Shown here in pieces: positions 34,366-45,778 of a stretch of DNA of 64,000 bases. The position numbers and the translations under genes are program-made. Source of the DNA: Thalassia testudinum (taxonomy: Eukaryota; Streptophyta; Magnoliopsida; Alismatales; Hydrocharitaceae); contig JAZHRO010000013.1 of assembly GCA_037157565.1 (NCBI GenBank), positions 81,337,501-81,401,500 of the forward strand, in the 5' to 3' direction. The notes below the pieces were generated by a model. The model made no database searches. It saw nothing but the letters and a program-made list of their open reading frames with translations, and had not been told where the DNA came from. The stretch's first letter is position 1. Each line of letters starts with the position of its first letter.

Positions 34366-34605
34366 ATCCTGTGGCGGGCTTTTCTGGAATGTCGAGGGGG
34401 GTCTCGCACCTGGCCCAAATCGTGAAATCGGTGGCTTGAAGCCACATTTTCATCTGCAGCTTCCAGTAAGGGTAGTTGCTCCCGTCGAAGAACGGCGGAC
34501 GAGTCGTAGACTGGCCCTCGGAAATCCTACTCGCGGAACTGCTCCCCTCTATAGATCTCCGCCGATGTGTAACACCGATAAAGCGAAACCTGCTCTGGTA
34601 CCAAT
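34366..34605 (-). CDS. gag: Copia-type Gag, N-terminal fragment (element C)
   Basis: On the minus strand this encodes FDGSNYPYWKLQMKMWLQAT, the classic start of copia Gag (F-G-NY-W-M block), and reads into the main part at 18925 once B and one CGAGT are left out. The frame is open right up to the primer site, but I find no ATG before the block. Either translation starts at an ATG inside it (QMKM) or the original start is lost. The primer site TGGTACCAGAGC is at plus 34592-34603. Confidence 0.78.
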
Positions 34606-36312
34606 TGTGATTTCCCTACTCGAAGGGGGTGAGATCAGCGTGACGTAAAAAAATGCAGAATATAATGTAAACAATCTCACAAAAAATCAATCGCACAAAG
34701 TACACAATAATTTTTAGGTGGAAACCCAAACCGGGTGAAAACCACCACCTAACCCTCTCGAGTTAGGATTTTCCGATCAACCAAGTTGATCAAATCCACT
34801 AACCGAATCACTTAAACGAGGATGATTCAACCTCAATTACAACCATGCTACTTTATACGAGGGTAGCGTACCTAAAACCCCTTCTCTTCACGAGAAGGAT
34901 TTTGTCCCACGAAGGAGACGGGAATTCGCAAAGCGAATACCCAACCAAATAACAAAGATAAATGACAACAATCCTATAGAGATAACAAAGTAATTTAAAC
35001 CTAGCTTCTATAGGAATTAGGAAACTCCCCTTTGCAAGGAGTGCGTCGGATTGATGACGTGGGTGCATGAGCCACGCGATGGTGCAACGTTGCTCTCGTG
35101 AACTACGGCGGGAGAGCGGGTGCGCGAAGGCTTGATGCTCTCAAGATGTAGAGCTTGAGCTTGGAGAGCAAGAGCTTCTTTTTGGACACAAAAGAATGGA
35201 AATGCTTGTTCTTGGTGTGTCTAGGTGTATGTTTTTGTTCAAGAGGTTCCTCTCTATTTATAGAGGCCTTAGGAAGGCTTTGTAAGGCTTAGGAAAGGTT
35301 CCATAGCCGTTGGGAGCAAAGCCCAAGAGAATCAGGCCGAAATTAAGAACAATGATTGCACTGACAGGCTTATCAGATGTCTGATCCTGGCATCAGACGT
35401 CTGGAAGATCACTTTAAGACATCTGGGAAAAACATCAGACGTCTGATTTTAGGCGGGTTTCCTCCTGACTTGGATCAGATCTAAATAGGGTTCTAGTGCA
35501 AGTCCATGAGATGACATACAGGACGTCTGGTACTATGTCTGGACGTCTGGAAACCTACTTTTTCGTGGGAATGGATTTCCAAGAGAGTGCAATGGCTAGA
35601 AAATCTCTGAGAAGAGATTTTGGGGCAGCCGAGGCAAAACGGTCATCTATCAGACATCTGGAAAGGCCTAAGGACGTCTGATAAGGCTCTAACGGTCATA
35701 TCCTTGAGTGTTTGCTAAGTTAGCCAACTGTCCACTAATTGGACGTCTGGCACTAGTCATCAGACGTCTGGACTAAGGTCTGGACGTTTGATTTCATCAG
35801 ACAGAACTAACAAGTCTAGCCTAAATGTTTATCAGACGTCTGAATCAACAGTCAGAAGTCTTAAAACACATTATCAGATGTCTGATCTTGGAATTAGACA
35901 TCTGGAAATGCTGTTTGAACCCTATATTGGTTTTCTAAGTTCTCTACAGAAAACCTAAGTATCCTAGGGTTGTGCGGGTGTTCCTAGGACTACTGTTAGG
36001 GTACTTTGAGGCTCTTTAACATAATGTTCTAAGGAAATAAAGAGCAAGAAAATAAAGATAAAAGTACATGAAAGGAATAAATAGAATTCTATCCTATTCT
36101 TCTTGTCCTTCCATCTTCAATTTATTGCTCCTCGCGAATCTCCTCTGTTTTCCATCAAGCTCCTCCAATCCATCCTGGATGCGAGCTCGAACTCCGTCTG
36201 GTCACGTCTCCATTTGCAATTCGCCTGAAATCTAAGACTCCAAGTGCAAATGTTAAATGACATGTGTTTTGTTATCATCAAAACAAATGATCGTGGTACT
36301 CTAGCACCAACA
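34606..36312 (-). mobile_element. Element C 5' LTR
   Basis: Matches 15359-17068 over its length. Its minus-strand end TTCCCTACT/GGGAAATCACA adjoins the primer site. It carries the CAGACGTCTG array at 35370-35910 and a TATA box near plus 35255-35265. The outer end adjoins TGGCG at 36313-36317. Confidence 0.88.
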
Positions 36313-37563
36313 TGGCGTACACTGTGGCATAGACGTTCTCCACCGTTCCCTTCAACCCACCACGCCTTCATCGACTCTACGGCATGCACGGTGACAGTGT
36401 GCATGCCTCCACCACTACCAGCACCACTGCCTAAAACCATCGTCTTCTCCTTTATTTTCCTCCTTCTTCCTTTCACAATGCCACTCCACCCCATGCATCC
36501 AAGATGACACACCACCATCCTCACTGCAAACCCACCACCACCCCCACAGCCGACCCCACCCTCACCCCTCTCGCCACATACCACCTTCCATCACAACCAC
36601 CTACACACGCATACCACCGCCATCCCACAGCCCTTCTCCACGCACACTTGGAACCATAGCCGCCCCTTCCTCTTCTTCTTCCTCGTCTGCGACTTCACAA
36701 AGGAACCCTAAGCACACTACACAGCACCTGCCCATAGGAGCCACTTCCGGTCACCATCCTCGACGGTGACCTCGCCAACACCGCCTTGTCGCTCCGCCGT
36801 GTCTTCCCCGTCGTCGTACACCGAGCTGGTGGTTCTCTCGTCGACCTGCGCAACTCACCGCCGCCGGCTACACGTCGTCCGGCCGACCATCCGCAACCAC
36901 CTCCAGCCGTGCCTCCTACGTCAACGTGATGCCCTTGGCGAGAAGGACCTCCACCGCGTGCAAGCCAACGGCCGGCCTTCCCTCTTCACGTGCGAGGAAG
37001 AGAGTGGAGAAATCCTCTATTTTTTATTGCATTAATATTTACAAATCATGCCATTGCTGGAAGCACTTTTCATTTATTTATCTTATATAATATTTGGCTA
37101 AAATTGCATGGGCATCCCTTGCTTAAATTTGAATTACATATGATTGATTTCTTCTTATGAATGACATACAACATGAGATATTGGTTATAGTAAATTGGTG
37201 TCATTAGGTAGGAGATTAGTATTAACATTCTTTGCTATTACTAAGGTCACTATTTAGAACATTATATTGTGGTAATTTTGCATATAAATACCTACATTCC
37301 TGATCAATTGATTAAAATAAGCATTTACATTAGAAATAAGTTGCACTAGTTAGAATGCATACCCATTGATATTCCCGAATAAACGAGACATCACTCACCA
37401 GTTTTATAGGCTAATTCCTCCCTGTGGAGATGACCTAACTATTTTTGTGGTAAGATTCTGAGAATTAAAATGATTTGAAAAGTGATTTTCTGCCATGCGA
37501 TCACATACAACGACACATCATTTCTTGCTAAAGTTTTTATCAAAAATGAAGATCGCTCTTTCA
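36313..37563 (+). mobile_element. Element D 5' LTR, right part
   Basis: Continues the D LTR after element C and ends CTCTTTCA two bases before the primer site. It has a C-rich stretch (36400-36960) with Pro/Thr/Arg-rich frames that I do not accept as genes. The short hairpin GCATGCAC-GGTGACAGT-GTGCATGC is near 36383-36407. Confidence 0.82.
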
Positions 37564-37565
37564 AA

Positions 37566-37583
37566 TGGCACCATTGTCGGGGA
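37566..37583 (+). other. Primer binding site of element D (tRNA-Asp type)
   Basis: TGGCACCATTGTCGGGGA, close to the tRNA-Asp complement and to the primer sites of A, B, E and G. Confidence 0.82.
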
Positions 37584-38746
37584 GGAAACACACCTATTAA
37601 ATTTTTTCAAGAATTTTATGTTATTTCTATGCTATTTTGAAAGCTTTTCTGAATTACTAACTGTGGATCTTCTTCTGTGCAAAAACACGCATCGAATGCG
37701 GTGGAGCGCATGATGGAGGTGATATTTTTGGTGGACCATGACGCCACCTGGAGGCCAGCAATGGGTGCTTGTGGGCCTTGATGCCATGCATGTAGGCGTA
37801 CGGAGGAGCCTTTGTCTGATTTAGTCATTAGATCTTAGTTTAGATTTAGTTTAGATAGACATTAGAACTTAGTTTCTGTCTGTTGGACCCTTGTTGGGCA
37901 TTTTTGGGATCGTGTTCCCAGTATTTCTTTATTTCTTATCGCTCTTGCATGCAGGAGCGTATTTTCGGGAGCGTGCTCCCATTTTATTTAGATTATAGGA
38001 TTATTCGAATTGTTTGAACTGCATGTTGGTTAGTTAGTTAGATTAGGTTTGTTTTCTTCTTATTATTAAAAAAAAATATATTCGAACTGCTTGCTAGAAG
38101 CTGCATATCTATAGGGCATCCATCTAGGATTGAATAAGCAGCACCTAGCTTTTCTTTTTGCATTGAAAACATCCTGCATTGAAGAAAGCTGGAGTAAGGT
38201 AAGTCTTTTTCTTGAGCATCAATTACCTGTCATGCATCTACATTGAACCTAAATCTAAGACCACTAAAGTGCTTGAATCGAATTAATTCAATGGTCACTT
38301 TAAAAATTGGGACTGCTAAGAGGTTGGACCTTCAAATCTGTGACTTAAAGTTGTGTGCAAAAGGAACTTGTTTGTGAGATTTCAAAACTCAAAACACGAA
38401 CGTATGATTGCACACTTGAGACACTGTACACCTCACACATAAGGTCACTAGATAAATTTCTACCTCTCCTCTTTGCACAACAAGGGAAGTTAGTCGAAAA
38501 TCAACAAGCCTATCCACCAAGTTACTTCTGTTCCTCGTGCGTGGGCTTGATTCGAGACTTCCATCCCTTGCGAGTAGGTTGTAGGCACCAACGAAGGTTT
38601 GGCTACCAACTGAACAGCTAAGACCTAGAATCTACTAAAAACAGATCCCACTATATTTGCGTTTGTTTTGACAGTGGTAGAACTCTCTAGGAAGTTTCTG
38701 ATTTCTTTTAAATCCTAAGAGAGTTTAACATGTTTAATTGAAAGAA
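37584..38746 (+). other. Leader of element D
   Basis: About 1.16 kb between primer site and the first methionine of the unknown protein. It has no similarity visible by eye to the Athila gag leader and no convincing coding region. Confidence 0.55.
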
Positions 38747-40711
38747 ATGGACTATCCTTACTCCTATCAGTTTAACCAGGATCCCCTGTCCCAAGCGTAT
38801 CCATCCTTTGATAGGTATATTCATAATCCATGGGATCATTCATATTCTTATCCTGGGAGTACTGGCTCGATAGCTCTCACTTTTGAGTAGAGCCTAGGAG
38901 CAGGATTTTCCAACCCTGGAATCCCTACTACTATGCAAACACCCAACCCTCCCACCCTTCATGATTTTCCATATCGAGGTTAAACCGATACCCCTAGGCA
39001 ACCAGAGCCTGAGAATGACTATCCTTCCCAATCTGATAATAGTAGCCTCTCCTCTTTTATGATAGAAATGCAAAAACAACAAAAGGAAATGATGGAACCT
39101 ATGGGAGAGATGTTGAGGAATAGTCAACAATTAAATAAAGAAATTAACAGCTTAGCTACGCTCTTCCTAGTAATTCTGATCCCTATCGATACGACCATGA
39201 TCATGAAAATAATTATGAGGAAACCAATGACAATAGGGAACCCGTTTTACGTAGCTATCACTTAGACTCTCCTAATGAGACAGCCACTAGAGGAGAATGA
39301 TCCTAGTAATTATCCACCTGAGCTATATTGGAGTCAAACAAAAGGGAAGATGGTACCTCTTGAGGACCTTGACCCTAATGACAGTATTTTCCTTACCCCT
39401 GATAACCCAGGTCAAGGTCATATTGTTCATATCACTTCCCCTATTAATTATCTAGTGGAATCCCATTCTACCCTTAGTAAGCCTAATCCTGACCCTCCAC
39501 TTAGGGAATCAACACCTACCATTCAGCATCCTGAGGATTTAAATGCACCTAATGAAGGTGACCCTAAGGGAATGGAGGATGAATTAGATCAATTTTGGTC
39601 TTAGGGATATAAAGAGTATTTCAGAGGATGAGGATGACCCAATGGAGGAACTCGGACTGAAAATCTAGAGTGAATCACAGGGGGATTATGTGTTATTTGG
39701 GGACTTGCCCCCTGAGGATATAAATAATCTGGTGAAATTTGGATTCCTCCCTTCTTTCGATTTTGAGAGTCATCCTCCGCAAAACCACGAGTTGATATTG
39801 GAGGACAAACACAATAATGAGAAGCCTAGGGGAGACTCTTAGGGACAATATACATCAATTGAGGATTTATACCCCAAGAAGAACAACGAATTCAGTGATA
39901 TAGGCTTTCTCCATAACATTAAAGATGATAATCCTCCTAAAGATATTAAGGATAATGAAGTAGCACATAAAGTCCCCAAAAAGGATGTAATTGACAAGAA
40001 GAACCCGGGGATGGATTTACTGATAATTCTGATCTCGCTATTTCTCAAGAAACCCAACTATCGTTAAAGCATGTTGATCATGAGTCTACTAATGAGATAT
40101 TGAATTCTATTCATGACTCATCTAATATAGAGGAGCAGTTGGACATTCATAAAATAATGAAGCTAGGTAAGGATGTGGAATACAAATTCTTATTGGGAAT
40201 GGAACCTGAACAGCCTAAGCCCTCTTTGGACTTAATAATTACCACCCAATCACTGAAGCAACCAGTAGATTCCTTACTTAATCCTTGGCTCAGGTCTCTG
40301 CTCATATACATTCTTTCTTAGGAGAATATCAGGCCAGTACATCCTCGGGTAGAATGACGAGTGTGGATTGATGCTTGTACTTTTAGTCTTGCCATTCAAG
40401 GGTGTGAAATAATAATGTTTATATCTTTTAAAACCCGTCCTACTTTGGAGGATCTTTGTTATCCTCCACTTATTCCATTTCGGGAGGTCCCTTTTCATAT
40501 TCCTTTTGTTATCCCTAGACCTCCCCAGGTAGCCTACGAGGTTCTCTATTTTCATATCTTCTGGCAAGCATTTGGGATCACGTTGCATCATCAGCTCACT
40601 AACATCTGTGGCTACCTGTTTTCAAGGCCTGCGTTGTTACGCATATTTTTAGGGCCTAGCTGTTTCTATCTGGAACCAGACTTACAGGTTCTCTATAAGT
40701 CTGGCTGTTGA
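38747..40711 (+). pseudogene. Unknown Tyr-rich/coiled-coil/acidic protein of element D, decayed
   Basis: Not recognised. The start MDYPYSYQFNQDPLSQAYPS is rich in Tyr, Pro, Ser and Asn and lies where gag would be. Then come a Gln/Met/Glu coiled-coil-like stretch (IEMQKQQKEMMEPMGEML, about 39060), an acidic Pro-rich middle (39275-39604 and about 39624-40050) and a hydrophobic, Pro-containing C-terminus (40361-40711) ending YKSGC. Stops at 38888 and 38981 and several frameshifts break it. No zinc knuckle, protease or polymerase motif. Right after it comes the GGGAGGCAACCC block seen after the B pol, which places it at the gag-pol position. Element E has a similar layout. Confidence 0.55.
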
Positions 40712-40803
40712 TAGAAAATGCAGCGCTTGTTGGGAGGCAACCCAGCATTCTGAATAACACCGTCATTAGGTGATTTCCTTCCTTTCTCTCCCTATTTTAA
40801 TTT

Positions 40804-40838
40804 TACAATGAAAACATTGTAGGATTTAGGCATGGGGG
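40804..40838 (+). other. Internal purine-tract module of element D
   Basis: ACAATGAAAACATTG followed by TTTAGGCATGGGGGTC. It is in the same relative place as the modules of A (9293), B (plus 22886) and E (50617). Confidence 0.6.
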
Positions 40839-42306
40839 TCTGCACTTTGCATTTTAGGAAGTATTCATGTATTTAGGTTAGCATATAAAAAAAAATTCTT
40901 TCTTGAGCTGAATTGGTTAGTCCCTAGCAAAACATCTTTGTCATGGAGGTGTCATTAAAGATTTTTTCTTCTTAAATTGTTTCTTAAGTTTAGAATCTAG
41001 TACATTTACTTCACTTGCACGTAGACTGAGGAATGGATCTTTGAAGAAAACTAATAAGCATTTTTATTTTACTGAACCCTTGGACAGTTAATAGGGAGTC
41101 AGGCTTACTATCTTCTAGCAGATCCACCTCATATTGGTGAGAAGAAAGTAGAGAGATTACTGGTGTGTTAAGTCTAGTGCAAGGACTTTTAAGTTTTGGA
41201 CAATTAGATGATGATACCTTAGAGTTAGGCATAGTTTTCGCTCTCTGTCCCTGTGTGCATACATTGTGTGAATTCCTAAGAGTCACTAAATAAGGCTGAG
41301 ACACAGAGATTGAGTCTTAATAAAGCAATGACTATGGTGGATGGTTACGACCGTCTTTCATAGAGTCCTCGATTGAAGGAGGGTAATAGTGTCAAAGGTC
41401 AGAATTATGCTTGTCCTATCCATTCCTTCCCGGTGCCGAGAGTAGGCACTTTCACCAAATAAGTCATACAATATCCTCTTGACCATCATCATCCCTAATA
41501 ATGCCTCATAAATAAAAGTCTACATCATGTTATGAAAGCAAAAGAAAAAGAAAAGAAAAAAAGAAACAATTATATTTAGAAATAAAAAAAAGTGAAGAAG
41601 AAAAGAAAAAAGAGAGAAAAGAAAAAGAAAAGAGTCCAAGTTTATCTTCGTGATGTTGTTTCTGAGGCAACAAAAACACCCATCGCGATCCACCAAGTAT
41701 GACCCATACCCACCTTTTAGTATTTCTGATCGCCTAAATACTGGCTGAGGACTCTAACTTAGTTGTAGAGTTATTAGAACTTTGGTTGAAGTGTGAATGC
41801 CATGTGAGGCCATCAAACAGTGAGTTCATTTACTAAATCTGGTGAGATTTGTGATCTCAGAAGGAAAAGAGTGACCACAAAGGAATATCAAGAGAGCACA
41901 ATTGTTTAGCCTCTCTCCGAGTTGACTTGTTTAATAGTCTAGAGATCTAGAGTCTGTAGTATTAGATTACATGTAGCACCAGAAGAGTGTGTGCCACTAA
42001 TTGCAAAGCCATTCTACTCGATATCTCCTACCTAAGCCAAAAAGTTGAGGTCAAATTTACAGATTATTTTCTGCATTATCCCCGAGTGAAGTAGTTGCCT
42101 ATCCCAATAGAAATATTTCCCAAAGGACAAGTACGAACTACAAATGTATGTTGGTTATTTTCACTTGGATCCATTCTTAGGTTACTAACACTTCACATTT
42201 ATCTGAATTTCTAAATTTTTGGAATAAGGGAGGAAGAAATCTTCTGATTACTTCTATTGTTTTTCATTTTTGCTCGGGACTAGCAAAACTTAGGCATGGG
42301 GGCATT
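40839..42306 (+). other. 3' non-coding region of element D
   Basis: No coding region. An A/AAAG-rich run lies at 41540-41635. It ends in GGGACTAGCAAAACTTAGGC then ATGGGGGCATT, the terminal purine tract before the LTR at 42307. Confidence 0.65.
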
Positions 42307-44201
42307 TGATAAGTCTACTTTCGTTGACCATTATTTAGCCTAAGTACTATTTAATTATTAGTGCGTAGTTGTTAATTGACTAAGAGATTTATGGTAATCT
42401 ACCTTAGTTTGCAAATAATTTTATGCGTTAATTTTACATTTAACCACATATGATATGATAATATAATTCATTCGATGAATGCAGGCTAGGTACATGAGTT
42501 TAGATGTCCATTTCTACATCTATAAGACATTTGGAGAAAATGACGGACGTCTAGGACTGCCAGCAGGAACTTACTGATCTCTACATTTTTAAGACATCTG
42601 AAGATCTGATCAGACGTTTGATGAAGTTGCCTGACAGATTCTACCGCCCAACCACTCGCATCCTTCACGGGTGGTTGGAGAAGCATTCGGTGGAAGCAAC
42701 AAATTGTAGATAAGAAGTGTGGTTTGAGGACTCTGGCCATCATGATCTTCTCCCCATGGCGGGGCTAGGTTCTTTAATCTTCTCCACCGAGCACCGAGGG
42801 CATACATTGTGGCTATGGCGTACACTGTAGCATAGACGTTCTCCACTGTTCCCTTCAACCCACCACGCCTTCATCGACTCTGCGGAATGAGGCGGTTGTG
42901 GGGGTGGCGGTGGGTTTGCGGTGAGGATGGTGGCGTGTCGTCTTGGATGCAAGGGGTGGAGTGGCATTGTGAAAGGAAGAGGGAGGAAAATAAAGAAGAC
43001 GATGGTTTTAGGCGGTGGTGCTAGTAGTGGTGGAGGCATGCACGGTGACAGCGTGCATGCCTCCACCACTACTAGCACCACCGCCTAAAACCATCGTATT
43101 CTCCTTTATTTTCCTCCCTCTTCCTTTCACAATGCCACTCCACCCCTTGCATCCAAGACGACACGCCACCATCTCACCGCAAACCCACCGCCACCCCCAC
43201 AACCGCCCCCACCCTCACCCGCTCTCACCGCATACCACCTTCCATCACAACCACCTACACATGCACACCACCGCCATCCCACAGCCCCTCTTCACGCACG
43301 CTTGCAACCATAGCTGCCCCTTCCTCTTCTTCTTCCTCGTCTGTGACTTCATGAAGGAACCCAAAGCACACTACGCAGCACCTGCCCGTAGGAGCCACTT
43401 TCGACCACCATCCTCAGCATTGACCTTGCCAACACCGCCTCAATGCTCTACCGTGTCTTCCCCGTTGTCGTACACCGAGCTGGTGGTTCTCTCGTCGACC
43501 TGCGCAACTCACCATTGCCGGCTACACATCCTTCGACCGACCATTGGCGACCACCTCCGGCCGTGCCTCCTACGTCAACGTGATGCCCTTAGTGAGGACC
43601 CCCACCGCGCGTAAGCCGATGGATGGCCTTCCCTCTTCACGTGCGAGGAAGAGAGTGGAGAAATCCTTTGTTTTTGATTGCATTAATATTTACGAATCAT
43701 GCCATTGCTGGAAGCACTGTTCATTTATTTATCTTATATAATATTTGGCTAAAATTGCATGGACATCCCTTGCTTAAATTTGAATTACATATGATTGATT
43801 TCTTCTTATGAATGACATACAACATGAGATATTGGTTATAGTAAATTGGTGTCATTGGGTAGGAGATTAGTATTAACATTGTTTGCCATTACCAAGGTCA
43901 TTATTTAGAATATTATATTGTTGTAATTTTTCATATAAACACCTACATTCTTGATTAATTATTTCGATTAAGAGTTTTTGTGAGAAAGTGAGTTGTAATA
44001 ATTAGTATGTACATCTGATGATATTCCTGAACAAATAAGACATTCAATAGACTAATTCCTTCCTGTGGAGACGACCTAACTATTTTCGTGGTTAGATTCT
44101 AAGAATTAAAATGTTTTGAAAAGTGATTTTCTACCACACGATCACATACGACATGTCATTTCATGCTAAAGTTTTTATCGAAAACGAAGATCACTCTTTC
44201 A
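42307..44201 (+). mobile_element. Element D 3' LTR
   Basis: TGATAAGT to CTCTTTCA, 1,895 bp, followed by the target copy CCAGG. The 5' LTR, joined across C, is about 1.76 kb. Most of the difference is the inverted duplication at 42891-43043. It preserves the empty target of element C. Confidence 0.86.
42891..43207. repeat. Long inverted repeat in the D 3' LTR
   Basis: Arms 42891-43043 and 43053-43207 are near-perfect inverted copies around the loop GGTGACAGC. Only a few mismatches are seen (for example GAAGACGATGG against CCATCGTATTC). The right arm is ordinary LTR sequence shared with the 5' LTR. The left arm is extra and absent there. Confidence 0.85.
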
Positions 44202-44206
44202 CCAGG

Positions 44207-44900
44207 TCTATTCTGCCTAATTCTGAGAGAGAAAGAAGAGAAAAGAGAGAGAGGGGAGGGGGTTTTGCTCTGTCGCCCTCCTCTTAACACTTGTGATCTC
44301 TATGGGAGTCCTTTGCCTCTGCTGACGTTGCTGAGCCTTGTGTTGTGCTATCTTTAGAGCTTAAGGAGGTAAAAGAAGAGAGAAAGAGAAGGAAGAAGAG
44401 GAGGAAGAAGGCCTGAAAAAATAGGAGAGAAAGAAGAGGAAGAAAGCAGAATAGTGCTTCCTAGCACTGTAGCACCCGTTGGTTAAGTCCTTTGTTCATC
44501 AGACCCTACATCTGATTTGAGGCTTGATACTTTGAACGATTGATTTGGAATTACTGTTGAGAAATCTAAATTGGTTGAATACTTGATATATATTTGCTTA
44601 GAGAGTAATTGGTGATTTAAATCACCATTTTTATAGCCTCTCTATTTCTTTTATTGTCTCAAGATACATAAGAATTCATTGAATATCTAATGTGACAGAT
44701 TAGTATTTATTGAATATTATTATTTGGTTTAAGTTCTTGTGCTCAGTTACATATTATTTGAGATTAATGTGTAAATTTCTATTTGCTTCCTGTGTTCAAC
44801 CTCAAACTTTCATTTGAGTAATAAATTTTATTTGTTTTTCGAGCAATTTAAGGATTTATTACTACAACGAACGCATTTCTAAATCACTCCTACTGCTGCA
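44207..44900 (+). mobile_element. Element A2 3' LTR, right part
   Basis: Resumes the A2 LTR after D (CTGAGAGAGAAAGAAG, then TTTTGCTCTG, as in A near 1790). It has the purine-rich tract and a U5-like end (CCTGTGTTCAACCTCAAACT, then GAGTAATAAA), and ends CTGCTGCA at 44900. Confidence 0.72.
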
Positions 44901-45177
44901 TTATTTTTCTCGTCAGGTACCATATGGTACCAATACCCATCATCGGTATCGATACTTGCTGGGTAGAGCAGAGCCTGCTTTTGACAGCAGGTACCGGTAC
45001 TAATGATCAGTACTACTACTCGCTCAATTTTTTGGTTGGAGCAGGAACCAACTAGTACCGGAACTAATCACCAGTACTAGTACATGCAGGCTTACGTGTG
45101 CCTTCGTATGCACACATGAAAGGAAATATTCCTGCTTTCTCATTGTTTCTCCTACTCTATTTGGTGTATGTTTACAG
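44901..45177 (+). other. GTACC-rich segment upstream of an old pseudogene
   Basis: Contains GGTACCATATGGTACC, GGTACCGGTACT, AGTACCGGAACT and related words between 44917 and 45083. These resemble the palindromes of the solo LTR H (55600-55865). The origin is unknown; it may be LTR or leader of the oldest element here. Confidence 0.4.
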
Positions 45178-45773
45178 ATGGCAGCTAAATCTATGAGTAA
45201 GGGAAAGGCACCTTAAGATGCATTTCACAAATTTTGCATCATCATTGTAGGCCTGTTGAGTGGAAAAACTTTTCATTACATGTCTTTAACTTCACTACTC
45301 ATCTATCTGACCAATATCTCATGCATTTCTTTGATGAGTCATTTTTTACTGATGTTCTTGGAGTTTATCCTAACATTAATTGTCTATTTTTTGTAAATCT
45401 CCAAGAACAAGACAATCGAGGTCATCTTGTCTTAACTTCAAACATTTTTGTTCAAAAAATAACTGTTACACCAAAAATTCCTGTCCACCATAACACAATG
45501 TCCTAATGAAGGTCATGTTTTCAACACTCTTAAGGAGGAATTCACTTCTTCACAAATTCATGAAACACTCTTGCTCCCTAACTATTAGGGAAAACCCTTG
45601 ATTGCCCCAAACATGACCATATTTGATAGAGTTCTATTCAGAATTTTAACATGGAATCTAAGGGCCAAATACTCAAGATTACATAAAATTCCTATAGATA
45701 TTTTACCCTTATGTATGCTATTATCACAAGTTTCCCTGTTAATTAGAACATGATATTTATCCATTTCTTAAAA
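45178..45773 (+). pseudogene. 'Putative plant transposon protein' (Transposase_32-like) pseudogene, 5' part
   Basis: Three stretches in shifting frames: VEWKNFSLHVFNFTTHLSDQ (about 45250), then FDRVLFRILTWNLRAKYSRL and HKIPIDILPLCMLLSQVSLL (about 45620-45745). The order and motifs resemble a common plant repeat-encoded protein labelled putative plant transposon protein. The first frame has a TAA 12 codons after the ATG at 45178. Element E interrupts it at 45773. The biochemical function of the family is not known to me. Confidence 0.5.
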
Positions 45774-45778
45774 CCTCA

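Larger units (their letters stand above)
15359..36312 (-). mobile_element. Element C: gag-only Sirevirus-like Ty1/copia element, interrupted by B
   Basis: LTRs at 15359-17068 and 34606-36312 in the same orientation, target duplication TGGCG at 15354-15358 and 36313-36317, and the tRNA-iMet-type primer site TGGTACCAGAGC next to the 5' LTR. The uninterrupted internal region is only about 2.1 kb and carries gag alone. The empty target survives in the D 3' LTR (GGCTATGGCGTACACTGT, about 42810-42827). Coiled-coil gag, multiple purine tracts and LTR palindromes all point to the Sirevirus lineage. Confidence 0.88.
14841..44201 (+). mobile_element. Element D: non-autonomous LTR retrotransposon, interrupted by C and B
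   Basis: Bounded by TGATAAGT and CTTTCA ends, with the target duplication CCAGG on both sides. Without the nested C/B block (15359-36312 plus one TGGCG copy) it is about 8.4 kb. It has LTRs, a tRNA-Asp-type primer site, an unknown decayed reading frame, an internal purine module and a terminal purine tract. No protease, RT, RNase H or integrase motif is seen, so it must have depended on another element's enzymes. Athila is the likely helper by primer type. Confidence 0.85.

Noticed and set aside
36117..36584. Gly-rich minus-strand protein of 155 codons
   Set aside because: Spans the junction of the C LTR and the D LTR, so it cannot be a conserved gene.
42891..43207. MITE or foldback transposon
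   Set aside because: Arms are LTR sequence of element D itself, and no separate target duplication flanks the structure.
43015..43614. Pro/His/Thr-rich 199-codon frame
   Set aside because: Lies on the inverted repeat and C-rich part of the D 3' LTR, with no conserved domain and no matching frame length in the 5' LTR.
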